In this document: positions 46,479 to 56,740 of the stretch, one piece after another
Layout of the letters: the number at the start of each line of letters is the position of its first letter
Numbering within the stretch: the stretch's first letter is position 1
Assembly (NCBI GenBank): GCA_964036045.1
Contig: OZ038381.1
Location: forward strand, 136,988,306 to 137,052,305
Length of the DNA: 64,000 nucleotides
Direction of reading: 5' to 3'
Origin: Eutreptiella sp. 'Long Island Sound 2002'
Taxonomy: Eukaryota > Euglenozoa > Euglenophyceae > Eutreptiales > Eutreptiaceae
Program-made: the position numbers and the translations under genes
The notes under the pieces: generated by a model
Databases searched by the model: none
The model's input: the letters and a program-made list of their open reading frames with translations, nothing else
Told to the model about the DNA's origin: nothing

Positions 46479-47596
46479 AGAGAGGACATAATGACGAAAT
46501 GATACCTTTCTGGTCCAGCTATCCAGTGCCGAAATCAGCAACCAGCGAACGTTGAACAACGTAGGATCCCCTGCTGCCTTGGGTTTGGTTGGCCAACTGA
46601 AGATGGGAATCTGCAACATGTTGCCAATGCGCGGCGCGTTCAATTCATCGTTGAGGCGCCTTTCTGTCTCCATGTCCAGAACGTCGTACAGGCTGTGAAC
46701 AACAGTTTGAGATCCGCAGATAAGTGTATCAGCACGCGCCATTTCTTCATACAGCCAGGTCGGGCACATCGTCTCAGGAGCAAGATGTTCAAATATGTCG
46801 CCGTTGATGACAATCAGGTTCTCGTCAATCTCCAAGAACAGCTTCGGGGGTTCGTTCACCAGAGCTGCAATTCGAGTCGCCTTAATTGTGATAGTTTGAC
46901 TTGCCAGCAATGGATCCTGCTGTTCCACTATCTTGAAGTCACCAGTAATGCCAGCAGCTGCGGGGACCACACGGCTCTTGGCAATCTCTGTACCCGAGAG
47001 TCTTTGGACATCTAGGATTTGCGGGCTAACGGCTTTCCCATTCTCTGCCACCTGCCACAGTGGTGCGCACAACATGGATTTCCACACCTGCCATGGACCG
47101 CAACTTTTGCCTTCAGGCTCTCGCCAATAGCCACATGTACCAAGAGTCACCTTCAGGGCTTGCTTTCCAGGTGCAGCAACCTCTTTGCGGCTGCGCATGT
47201 CCTTGGCTACAGAACAGAAAAGGAGAAGGTGTAGCGCAGCCATGTAGAAACACAACCCAGGCCTTGTCGATGCCACACGCCTTTCTCAGGTTGAACGTAC
47301 TGGCCGTTTCCCGGCTGGTCCAGATGCATGGAGACCCACTGTTCAATGATGATGGTGTTAATCGATTTCTGCAACGACTGGAGGGTTGTTTTTTCTTCCT
47401 GCATCGCAGCTGCCACTTTCATGTAGAACTCCGGCAGGACGATACCCTCCAGTTTCTTTAGTGCGTTCTTCGAGACTTTCTCCCCTTTATCATGGAACGT
47501 TTGCAAACCTTTCACAGCATCCGGACCAGCATAATAGGCAAACGTCATGAAATCTTTCCACAGTTTATACGTTTTGTCCCGAAAATGACAAGGTCA

Positions 47597-47614
47597 TGCG
47601 CGAGGCCTCGCGCA
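47597..47614. repeat. Palindrome copy 4 (intron c/d)
   Basis: Perfect 18-bp TGCGCGAGGCCTCGCGCA in the intron 47649-47579. Confidence 0.75.
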
Positions 47615-48033
47615 ACGAGCAGAGTCGAAACAACGTTAAATGAACATACGAATTGACCCGGTTGCTTCAGTTCAGCGGTTGAAACAAGGGCACTCATCTG
47701 CACAGCATCCACAATGGCGATCTTGAGATTGTTGTTTGTGTCAGGTATGTTCTGCCACCGCCGATCTTCAACACAACGAAGGAGGTTATCTTACGCCTCA
47801 TGCAGTGGTATCGGCTCGACGTCTTGCGCGCTTCCTTGTGCTTGTCCCGCCAGTTTCGCACGGAAGGCCCACGGTGTATCAGGCTTCAGAATATCGGCCG
47901 TGCATGTGGTATGCCACTTGTACAAATCCAGACATGCCGACCGTTGTTTGTCCCGAATCTTCAAAACTGCTTCAACGCTGTGCTGCCCAGATACACACCA
48001 ATAATCGCCATCTGCGAAAAGAAGACAGGTCCA

Positions 48034-48051
48034 TGCGCGAGGGCTCGCGCA
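48034..48051. repeat. Palindrome copy 5 (intron b/c)
   Basis: TGCGCGAGGGCTCGCGCA, one central mismatch, in the intron 48084-48012. Confidence 0.75.
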
Positions 48052-48564
48052 ACGAGAACAACGAACAGTCAGTTGGAAACATACCGTTGTCTTCCCAAAG
48101 AATGACGTGTATGGGGCGTGTTGGTGGTGCTGCTCAATACGCTGTTGCAGTAACTTTGCATCTTTCCGTCTGATCTGTCCTTTTGTCTTCTCCTGGTCGA
48201 TTCTCACCTTGCTCAGCTCAATCTCCACTTGCTTCCCATCTGGCTTCAGGTCGTCCGCGATGTCTGTACCCATTGTCAGGCCAGGATCTGGTGTTTCCTT
48301 CTTCTTCCGCCCCTTGTTTGGTGTTCCAGTCTCCGATTCCTCTTCTTCAGAATCATAGTCGGTATCCACCAGTTCCTCACCTGTCTTTTTGGCGGGGCTT
48401 GCCATTCTGCGATAAGAAGAAAGCCTGTTTCGCAAGAAACGAAGTATCAAAAAGAATTAAAATGGTCAAGAAGAATTGATGTATGACGCGTTTCTGGCGA
48501 AAACGGGTAAGGGATTGCTCAGAATACAAATCTGAGAGCTACCGCAACTGTTTTTGCTAACAAC

Positions 48565-48586
48565 CTTGCGCGAGGCCTCGCGCAAG
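48565..48586. repeat. Palindrome copy 6 (intron a/b)
   Basis: Perfect over 22 bp: the 20-mer of copy 3 with one more C/G pair outside. Confidence 0.75.
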
Positions 48587-48618
48587 AGAGGGGGTGTAAA
48601 CAATGTTGTTTCACGCAG

Positions 48619-48638
48619 TTTGCGCGAGGCCTCCCGCA
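48619..48638. repeat. Palindrome copy 7 (intron a/b)
   Basis: TTGCGCGAGGCCTCCCGCAT, imperfect right arm, beside the predicted donor GTGATG at 48642. Confidence 0.65.
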
Positions 48639-49271
48639 TCACCGCATGGTCTCCAATCTTCTCCGAACGTTCCGGATCGTGTCACCTTCTCTTTGCTCCT
48701 CCAACACACTGCGTTGGGGATTCAGCTCTGACAATCTTCTCCTAAAACCAGCCTTAAGCGGCCCCTGTTGAGTCAGCACTAACAACATAGACACAAGGAC
48801 TTGTTTGTAATGGTTAGACCCCTTTGGAATTAGAAGAGATGGTGGAAAGCTGGGTACATCCCTGCGTGGCCAATGTGTCTGGGTTGCACAAGTAGGCTCC
48901 GCGCACCACCTAACCCAAGGCACGTACACACCCTCTGCATTCAAGTAAGCGGTTAGCCGCTGACGCACGGAATTCACAAGGGAATTGGGGATTTTGCAGA
49001 CATTAACCCTGTGACCTTCTTTCCGGATAGTGATTAGATGGTACAGATCGTCAACATCGTCAATGGTCACTGGACCTATGTTTTGCTCCTTTTTCGTTAC
49101 AAGGCTGGAGAGCAGACTTTCACAAAACTCCTCAGCAAAAGACTGTCCTGGCATAGCTGAGTGCCATGCAGTGTGGCATAATAAGGCAGTTGCAACAGTG
49201 AGTTCATACTTTAAAAGTGTGTCCCCGATGTTCAAACGGTCCAAAAGACACATGACAATCTGCAATCCCTC

Positions 49272-50041
49272 TGAAGCAAAAACACCCGTGTTAGCGGTCT
49301 CACCAGCCCAATTGCAGGTAGGTAGGTAGGTATCTTCGGGAGCTCGGGATGCCTCCTTTGACGATGCAGGAAGAAGGTCTTACCCAGGGGACGTCCTGTC
49401 CCTCCCACTGCCCTATGTTAGGTGCCTCTTGAGCCGCTCCCGCATGTGCTTGGGAAGGCATTGTCGCGGCCACCCGGTCCATGTGTCCCAGGTGGGAGGG
49501 TGTCCCCACATGTGTCCATGAGTAGGGCCACATGCCCCCTCCTTTGGGCGGCAGCTCTGGGGGCTGCCCAGCCGTGTAAAGTATCTCTCACCACAAGGGG
49601 TATTGCTCCCGCTTGTCTACGGTACGACCGCGTCACCCTTGTGGCTTGAGTTGCGGGGCCGCTCCGCTTGGCAGGCGACCCCCTCCTGGACTGTGTACCG
49701 GCTCGCCTGTCACCGGTTGCTTCCATGGCTCCGGGTGACGTTTGCCATGGTCCCCGATGCAGCCTGGCCGGGCTTGGCTCAGCAGCCTTGGAGTACCGCT
49801 CCTGCCACTGGCCCGGTGGGTCGGCTGGGTCGCCCCAGTGTGTCCGACCCATGGGATGTTGGTTCTTTCCTGTCCCCCGGCCGCCCTACATGTGTGCGGT
49901 GTCCTGGGCCATCTGGCTCCTGTTCACCGGTGTGCCCGCTCGGGGTGTTGTGTTGCGTGTGCGGTGTCCTGGGCCTCCTGGCTCCTGTTCACCGGTGTGC
50001 CCGCTCGGTGTGTTGTGTCGCGTTTGCGGTGTCCTGGGCCC
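49272..50041. other. GC-rich spacer, no gene recognised
   Basis: A GTAG microsatellite (49317-49331) is followed by GC-rich sequence with frames open on both strands, typical of composition rather than coding. It cuts off the 5' part of the decayed gene and ends in a 65-bp tandem repeat. Confidence 0.6.
49896..50040. repeat. 65-bp tandem repeat, 2.2 copies
   Basis: GCGGTGTCCTGGGCC starts units at 49896, 49961 and 50026. The third unit is cut after 15 bases by the family-2 LTR, which fixes the LTR edge. Confidence 0.85.
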
Positions 50042-50827
50042 AGTAAGAAAAAGTGCTTTTCCATTGCTTTGAGGCATTCTCTAGTTGTATTAGAGATGCA
50101 CTGAGCATCCATGCATTTTAATCTTAGTATTGGTCCCACCAAAACTGGTGATAACACATTTTGACCTATGGAACCAAACACCCAATCAGGATATGGAGTG
50201 GACCCCTTAATCCCCTTTCAATGTGAAGTAAAACATCTTTTCCTGAGTTGACTGAGCACTGACATACCCAAAGTAGAGCCTATGAATTTATCTATGTTTT
50301 TCCATGAATTCTTAGCTATCCTAGTGGTATGCACCCTAGGGGGCTGGGCACCTCTTTTTGAGAGGGCCTGGGTTCAATTCCTGGTCAGCCTAGCTAAGTA
50401 GGAAGATCCCATGTGACATGGCAGTGACCTCATCGCCACATGCCCTGCCACCTCAGCACATATGGGACCCAAAACAAAGAGTGCACATCTCCTGAGATGG
50501 CACTATGGAGAGAGAGTGACCATGGGGCAGTTTTCTAACTCTTTTCCAAAAGCATTTCAGCTATCGTTGTGAATATGCATTCATTTGTGACCTGAGTTGC
50601 AGTTGCTGTGAATATCCAATCATCTTTCACTGTTTACACTGCAGCCCTTCATGCTTTGATCCTGATCTTCTCCTCTTTGCATACTTCTGGCTTGGGTTAT
50701 CCTGGATTGACTCTATTTCTGCAAACAAAAGGTTTTCATCTTCCAAAACAAGCAGCAGGAAACCTTACACCTACAGCAAGCAGCAGGAGAAGCAAAAACA
50801 CAGTGCTGAAAACACTATAAGCTTTTC
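50042..50827 (+). repeat. 5' LTR of element G
   Basis: 786 bp, starting AGTAAG directly after the truncated 65-bp repeat and ending at the PBS. Homologous to the LTRs at 36761 and 41248. Confidence 0.78.
50311..50398 (+). other. tRNA-like fold in element G LTR
   Basis: CTTAGCT/AGCTAAG closure, CCTAGTGGTATGCACC arm and GGTTCAATTCC B-box-like word are kept; a CCTGG..CCTGG change weakens the T-stem. Confidence 0.5.
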
Positions 50828-50840
50828 TGGTAGCAAGAGG
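50828..50840 (+). promoter_or_regulatory. Primer-binding site of element G
   Basis: TGGTAGCAAGAGG follows the LTR; it matches the chromovirus site TGGTAGCAGAGG with one inserted A. Confidence 0.65.
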
Positions 50841-50928
50841 CAGCCTGTCTCCGCGCACCGGCAGCAAACCCGTGCCGTACATCCAGTGCGCCGAGTACGG
50901 GCAAATATAAGCAGAAGGGTGAAAGAAG

Positions 50929-51837
50929 ATGGATCCAAGAAAGGAGGACGCTGACGTGAAGACAGCGCCAGCGCCTGAGGCACCGGCAAGGCCGGCACCT
51001 GGCGCTGTACCTTCGGCGGAGCCCTTACATGGGCCAGTGGATGCGGCTGAGGACTCCCTGGATGGACTCCAGACGGCCTTCGGGGCCCTGTCTGTCGAGG
51101 AGGTGGTCGTGGTCTCTCAGCCTGTGAAGAGGAAGAGAGGAGAGAGCGAGAAGGATGCTGGAGAAGAAGCAGACGAAGGAGAGGAACAAGGGCAAGACGT
51201 GACGCAAGACCCTACCTTCGAAGGCGCACCAAGCGCATCTGGCCTCCACGCATCACCCTCTCCTTTAACCACCACACTCCCAGCCGCTGCAACATCAACT
51301 TCCACAACCAGCCCGCCTATGGCAGAGGGCACAGGCTTTACTGGCATGCCTCCCTACCCCGCCTATGGTATGGGCCCACCTACCACTGCGCTCCATGAGG
51401 CAACTACTGCCAGTGAGCCGGTGGCTTCCAGCTCTGCGCCGCGATGGTATGCGGCTGACTATCCCCATCCACTACACGCTACTGGAACCTATGTGGATGT
51501 TCCTGGGTATGCTCCTGGTTATGCACCTGGGTATGCACCCTTGAGTGGGTTGAGGAGAGGTCCAGAGTCTCTTGGAGGCAGGAGTAGAGGATCGGGGAGA
51601 TCCTCCAACAGGTCCCTGACGCGGTCGGAGATCAACGAGGTGCTCCGAGGAGCCACTTCAAAAATCGTGGCCGACCTCACACAAGAGATCCGTGAGAAGC
51701 TGGAGCCCCTGATGATCCCGCCCCAACCGTCACCTATCTCGGTGGGAATGTCACCCCACCGAGTACAGGCTAAACACCTGACGGCAGGGTTGACAAATAC
51801 CCTGGGGTTCGAGGTGACCTGTCCAGCAGAGTTCTGA
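50929..51837 (+). CDS. gag: Element G gag, ends in UGA before in-frame pol
   Basis: 302 codons from an ATG about 90 nt after the PBS. The N-terminus is Ala/Pro/Glu-rich; a basic KRKRGE patch is followed by low-complexity Ser/Thr/Pro, a GYAPGYAPGYAP repeat, an Arg/Ser-rich patch and a predicted helix (SEINEVLRGATSKIVADL). No zinc knuckle and no clear capsid domain are visible, so either this family's Gag is divergent or part is deleted. The stop TGA (51835-51837) is followed by CGG, and pol continues in the same frame. Confidence 0.65.
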   Translation: MDPRKEDADVKTAPAPEAPARPAPGAVPSAEPLHGPVDAAEDSLDGLQTAFGALSVEEVVVVSQPVKRKRGESEKDAGEEADEGEEQGQDVTQDPTFEGAPSASGLHASPSPLTTTLPAAATSTSTTSPPMAEGTGFTGMPPYPAYGMGPPTTALHEATTASEPVASSSAPRWYAADYPHPLHATGTYVDVPGYAPGYAPGYAPLSGLRRGPESLGGRSRGSGRSSNRSLTRSEINEVLRGATSKIVADLTQEIREKLEPLMIPPQPSPISVGMSPHRVQAKHLTAGLTNTLGFEVTCPAEF

Positions 51838-51884
51838 CGGGGACGCTCTGGTGGCACCCAAGACCTGGTGTTTTGGGTACGTAT
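51835..51884 (+). promoter_or_regulatory. Candidate UGA readthrough site between gag and pol
   Basis: UGA CGG is a leaky stop context known from tobraviruses. ACCCAA and TTGGGT, about 19 nt downstream, can pair as a short stem-loop. Gag and pol are in one frame with no other stop between. A simple nonsense mutation remains possible. Confidence 0.35.
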
Positions 51885-54800
51885 CCGACTAGGGGGACGT
51901 GAATACCTGGGGGTATTGGATACAGGCGCCACAATATCTATAGTGGCCAAGAAAATTTTACCTTATGGGAGCCTGAAGAACACCATGACCACCGCTGCTA
52001 TACGCATGGGGGATGGACATGTGGTGCACAGCTGCGGGGACTGTGAAGTGGAGGTACCTATGGGCTCCCGGACTATCGCCCATCGGTTCTATGTGATGGA
52101 CACTGAGGCCTTCGACTTTGTACTGGGTACTGACTTCTTCGTACAGCACTCCCAGATACAACCCCTGACGCTGCAAGCGCCCTACCTCCTCTACGTGGAC
52201 CACGGCAGTGGCAGAGAGTCTGTGCCACTGGAGCAGTGGGAACATACCTCGAGTTACCTGAGGCTATCGAAGGAGGAGCCCTCGAACATGATGGCGGCCT
52301 CCGAAACTGAGGACTATCAACTATTGGGGGAAGTCCTAGACCAAGGTCTGAAGGAGTTGGGTTACTCTCGAGAAGACCTGAGTGTGGAGTTGTTCGCCAG
52401 CGACAAGCAGCATGTACTGGACCTTTACTGCAGCAAGGGAAAGAACTGCAGTTACAAATTTTACTGGCCCTCTTTCGGGATGGCCTACGGGAACCCCAGA
52501 TTCAGTGAACTGGGGAAGGTGCTGACCAAGGTGGCCTTGGAACGTTCCCGTATGGTCCTGTGTTCCCCCGATTGGGGAGCCCATGGGGGCAATGAGTACT
52601 GGCGAAACCTCCTGGACAGGCTGACTATCAGCTCTGTTCGTTTGCCTGATGAGGCCATCTACGTGCCTCTGGGACGCAAGACGCCTATTGGGAAGCCCGG
52701 ATGGGGAAGTATGCTCAGCGTGGTGGACGGAAGTCTAACCACCATCCCCTGGGAGGACCTGGACCCGACACTGGTCCAGGCTATACAACGAGAAAGCGAT
52801 GGACTCGCCTTGGGTGACTTGAAGGATCGCCTACGACCTCAAGATGCTGTTGAGACTACACCCGGAGGAGATGAGTACGTCGTGACTGACACCAACGCCC
52901 CCAACTCTCCCTGTCATGTACCTGTTCCTGATGGAGTCTCTGAGTGTGGACTATCTGAGCTACCTAGCTCTATGCACTCAGATGACGAAACTGAGCACGA
53001 CGCCTTCTTCGTGCAGACCTGTGTGGAGGAAGTGGAGAACGCCGAGTACGTCGCCCCACTAAAACCCCTACTCTCCATGAGGGTGGAAGACCCCGTGGAT
53101 CAAGAGCTGGACCCTCGATCCAGGCTCAGGGAGTATGTGGATTCCAAGAGGAAGTTGGTGGCGAAAAAGGTATGCTACGCGAAGCCTACCCGCAGCTCAT
53201 GGCCACTGAAGCAAGGACGTATGGGAGACCTATCCCAATTGAAGGAGGACCTCGAACAGAAGATCACCACCTGGCAAAGGGAGGTAGATCTTAAGCTCAT
53301 GAAGAGCGTGTGGGGCGCCCATGTGAGGACCCCAGAAGAGGACGACCTCTCGGAGGAATGTGTATGTGAACCCCCTCGAGCGTGCCTATGTTGCCATCGT
53401 CCACCGGAGATGGTTGAACAAGACCTTCTATATGCCTACCAAGGGCTGAAGGATACCACCACGGGCGAAGAGTCGGTGGAGGACCACCTCCCGACGTCTA
53501 TTACTCAGGGGGCAAGCAACTTACACTCTGACGAGGACATGGAGGACAAGATCAAGATATTGGACCCGCGGGTACAGAAGCTTATACGGACCTATCTGGA
53601 GGTGTTCGGAGAACTACCCCCTCCAGCCTCATGCGACAAGCTGGTACAGATGGACCTCAAGCTGAAACCCGAGTTCCCGGGTCATAAGATTCGGAGGAGA
53701 CCCTATCCAGCTCCTAAAGTGCAGGCCGACGAGATTGAGCGACAGATACAAGAATGTATCGATGCTGGCCTAGTCCTGGAGTACAAGGACGGGGACTACC
53801 CCCTACACTGCAGCCCCTGTTTCCTGGTGGCTAAACCTGGGTCTACAGCCAAACGGCTGGTAGTGGACTATGGAGAGCTGAACAAGAAGACGCTGAACCA
53901 CTCAGGGTCCATTCCCAATATGGAGTCTACCCTGGAGAAGATAGCCTCCTGCCGCTACAAGACCAAGATGGACAAGCGAAGCGGATTCTGGCAAGTGGAC
54001 CTGACGCCCAACGCACAGGAACTACTGGCCTTCATCACCCCTCAGGGGAGGGTGTTCAAGTGGAAGGTCATGCCGTTTGGCGTGGCTAACGCACCCGCTC
54101 TTTTCCAAGAGCTGATGAACAAGATCTTGTCCATCCTACGAAGGAGACCTAAGGTGCAGGAGCTCATATCCCGCGGTGCTCAGATGGAGGCTCATATCGA
54201 CGATGTATGCCTCGGTACCAATACCCAGGAGGATCACCTAATCCTCTTGGGTGAGTTCTTTGCGGTCTGCCAGGAGAACCACACTCGACTCAAGCTGGAG
54301 AAGTGTGAGTTCATGCAGGAGACCATGCAGTACTTGGGGTTTGACGTTGGCTATGGGTGGTGGACCCCAGCGGCCTCTAAGGCCAAACCCCTGATGGATG
54401 CCAAGGTACGACACGAAGACCCCAAGAAAGGACTTCATGATGTACGCAGTTTCATTGGGGCGTGCAACTTCTATCGCCGCCACATCAAGAACTTCACCTA
54501 TACCAGCGCCGTTCTGACGGACTTGATCAAGAAGAGTACTACTTGGCGCTGGGGCCCACAAGAGCAACAAGCGTTTGACGAGCTCAAAGACAAGGTAGCA
54601 AACGCTAAGTGCTTGGGCGTGCCTAGGGCACAAGGGGAGATTATCCTGGTGACCGACGCCAGCAATGTGGGCGGTGGTGGAACGTTGTTCCAATGGCAAG
54701 CACTAGAGAAGGAGGAGTTCGACTCGGCCATTTCCCAATGGGGGACGGAAGGTCTCAACCGAGATGGAACCCTCAAGCACAGCTACCCTGACGACAAGTG

Positions 54801-56325
54801 GGTCCTAGTACCCCTGGGCCACTGGAACTGGAAGTGGAACCAGGCCAGGGGGAACTACTCCACCTATGAGCAGGAATTGCTCGCGGGTATGCTGGTGCTA
54901 TCCTCACAAGCACGACTGTTGGGGAGTAACCCTGTGGTCTGGCTGTTCGACCAGGAACCGGTCCGCAGTTTCCAGAAGGGTCCCCCACCTGAGAAGGCCA
55001 AGCTACGGCGCTGGTGGACCTACCTCAGTCACCTACGGCTGACGCTACACCATATCCAGGGTGTGAAGAACGAGTGTGCCGACTACATCAGCCGCAACAA
55101 CTTCGACGCCCTGATTGGTGCCCGGTCTGAAGCGCTGGCTAAGGAGACGTTCAGCCGTATGGACGTACACCTGGACCTGAACATGACCATGATACGCCCC
55201 CTGGATGGACTCCAACAATTGGAGTACCTGAAGGAGTTTGGGGATATCTACAAGCGCCTGGAGAAACGCCTTGAACCCCTCCTGGTCAACCAAGACCAGT
55301 GGAAGAGGGACAAGAGCTACCTCTATCACGAGGACCGCATCGTGGTGCCTAGTGACCGAGTCCCAGCGCTGCTGAAGTGGACCCATGAGTCCAGCGGTCA
55401 TGTGGGTGCTGACCGTACCCTGAGGCTGTTCAAGCAGTGGTTCCACACTACGTGGACTGACGACCAACTGCGATAGACACTCCAGCCTATCGTGGACAAG
55501 TGCCCGTGCAGGTCCTGTAAACCAGGGGATATCAGGGACAGAGGTCCCTACTCGACCCTGCCGATCCCACACTGTGCCAACAGTGTTCTATACGTGGACT
55601 ACACGGAGATGCCGAAGTTCGGGGGCTATGACTTCGCCCTCGTGGTAACCTGTGGGTTGACCAGGTTTACCAGGGTGTTCCCATGTACCAAGCACATTAC
55701 CGGGGAGGAGACTATCAAGATACTCCTGGAGGAGTGGTTTTGTATCTATGGGGCGCCCAAGGAGATCAACTCCGATGAGGACGTACGAGTACGCTCAGAT
55801 ACTGGCTGGTACAAGAGGGTCCTGAGATCCCTCAATGTCCAGGTGTCTACGGGGATTCTCTACTCTCACACGAGCAACCCCCTATGTGAGCGACAGATTC
55901 GTGTCCTGAAGGAGAACGTCAGGATATGGTGCAAAACTGAACGCACCAGAGACTGGGTGAGACTACTCCCCGTCATATCCTTGATGATGAACTCCCAAGA
56001 GAGTTCTGCTACTGACTACTCGCCCCATGAGCTTTTCCTAGGGCGCCCGGCATGGTTCCTACATGCCCCCTATCCAGAGGACACCCATTATTCTGTGGGT
56101 GAATGGGTCCAAGAGCGACAAGCGAAGGTGGACAAGGCCAAGGCTATGCTCCAGAGAGCGAGGGAGCGTCAGTGGAACAAGAAGAACAAGCACCGAGTAC
56201 CGGCCACCTACTGAGAGGGGGACTGGGTGCTGGTGCACCACAGTCGACTACCCGCCTGGCCACGCTCTACCAGCGATGACCCATACTTCGGGCCGTACAA
56301 AAGCCTATCAGTGGATGGACAGACC
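51838..56325 (+). pseudogene. pol: Element G pol: protease, RT, RNase H, integrase
   Basis: A long uninterrupted stretch (51838-55473) carries the aspartic protease (VLDTGATIS, 51919), an acidic linker, RT (KMDKRSGFWQVDLTP, HIDD at about 54193) and RNase H (VTDASNVGGGG, about 54649). The integrase zinc domain begins HESSGH (about 55386). TAG at 55474-55476 replaces a Lys codon seen in D. The integrase core then reads on (55492-56211; VDYTEM, INSDEDVRVRS, NPLCERQIRVLKEN) to TGA at 56212, with the frame continuing to about 56325. The chromodomain present in D and H is deleted. Two nonsense codons and the deletion make it non-functional. Confidence 0.9.
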
Positions 56326-56740
56326 GGGTATTATACCCTTCTCAGTGTGACCTATAATACACTGTCCGCAAACACGCTGGAGGACCAGCTACCCTTGTCA
56401 AGCAAGCAAGCTTTAAGGGACTCCTCAGGTTCTCTTAAAGAACGTACCAAGGAGCCCCTGGGTAGCCTAAACAAAGTTTACCGTGCGCAGTTCGCGTGGC
56501 CTACCCTTTAATGCGTGTGTGCATGCACGAGTATGCACGTTCATCGTGGGCAAACCTGCCCATCTGAGCGTCAATCACGACTCCACCAGGGGGTGGCCCC
56601 GCCTGGGCTTACTCACCTTACCTACCGCTGGGAGAGAGAGCAAGTGAGGGGCGCACGCGAAGAACGTTGCTATGCGCTTGTGTGTATGTCTAATCACCCT
56701 GATCTTGACGGGTTCCCGTGGGGGGCCGGCCACGGGACGC
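56326..56740 (+). other. Remnant of family-2 3' region in element G
   Basis: Resumes homology with D at about 34970 and continues through the conserved stem-loop to about 56700. About 1.3 kb (chromodomain and early 3' region) is missing relative to H. No gene. Confidence 0.7.
56421..56454 (+). other. Conserved stem-loop in element G
   Basis: CTCC, GG and TTCT pair with AGAA, CC and GGAG. The arms differ from D and H on both sides while pairing is largely kept. Confidence 0.5.

Larger units (their letters stand above)
45620..49271 (-). pseudogene. Decayed multi-exon gene, possibly ParB-like domain protein
   Basis: Predicted exons, minus strand: a 49271-48643 (5' end cut, acceptor CTTCAG); b 48406-48085; c 48011-47650; d 47578 to about 47290; e about 47215 to 46506; f 46438-45620. 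Exon b has an acidic/basic start (MASPAKKTGEELVDTD); b-c contain VEIELSKVRIDQ..KGQIRR and GDYWCVSGQHSVEAV, recalling ParB-like folds (inference). Exon f ends in a charged tail finishing AAPKKK. Introns e/f (67 nt) and a/b splice in frame; b/c is off by one nucleotide, c/d has GG for the acceptor AG, and d/e is unresolved. Four in-frame stops (47791 TAA, 46169 TGA, 46064 TGA, 45734 TAG) are each explicable by C-to-T. The upstream exons are missing. I do not know the protein's function. Confidence 0.6.
50042..56740 (+). mobile_element. Element G, family-2 Ty3/Gypsy copy with 3' deletion
   Basis: LTR (50042-50827), PBS, gag, protease, RT, RNase H and integrase in order on the plus strand. The chromodomain and the first part of the 3' region are deleted at about 56325, after which the shared 3' region continues to about 56740. 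No 3' LTR is recognised. It has the least broken family-2 pol here. Confidence 0.85.

Noticed and set aside
49422-50104. Several overlapping ORFs in the GC-rich spacer.
   Set aside because: All frames are open because of composition and a 65-bp repeat; low complexity and no conserved motif.
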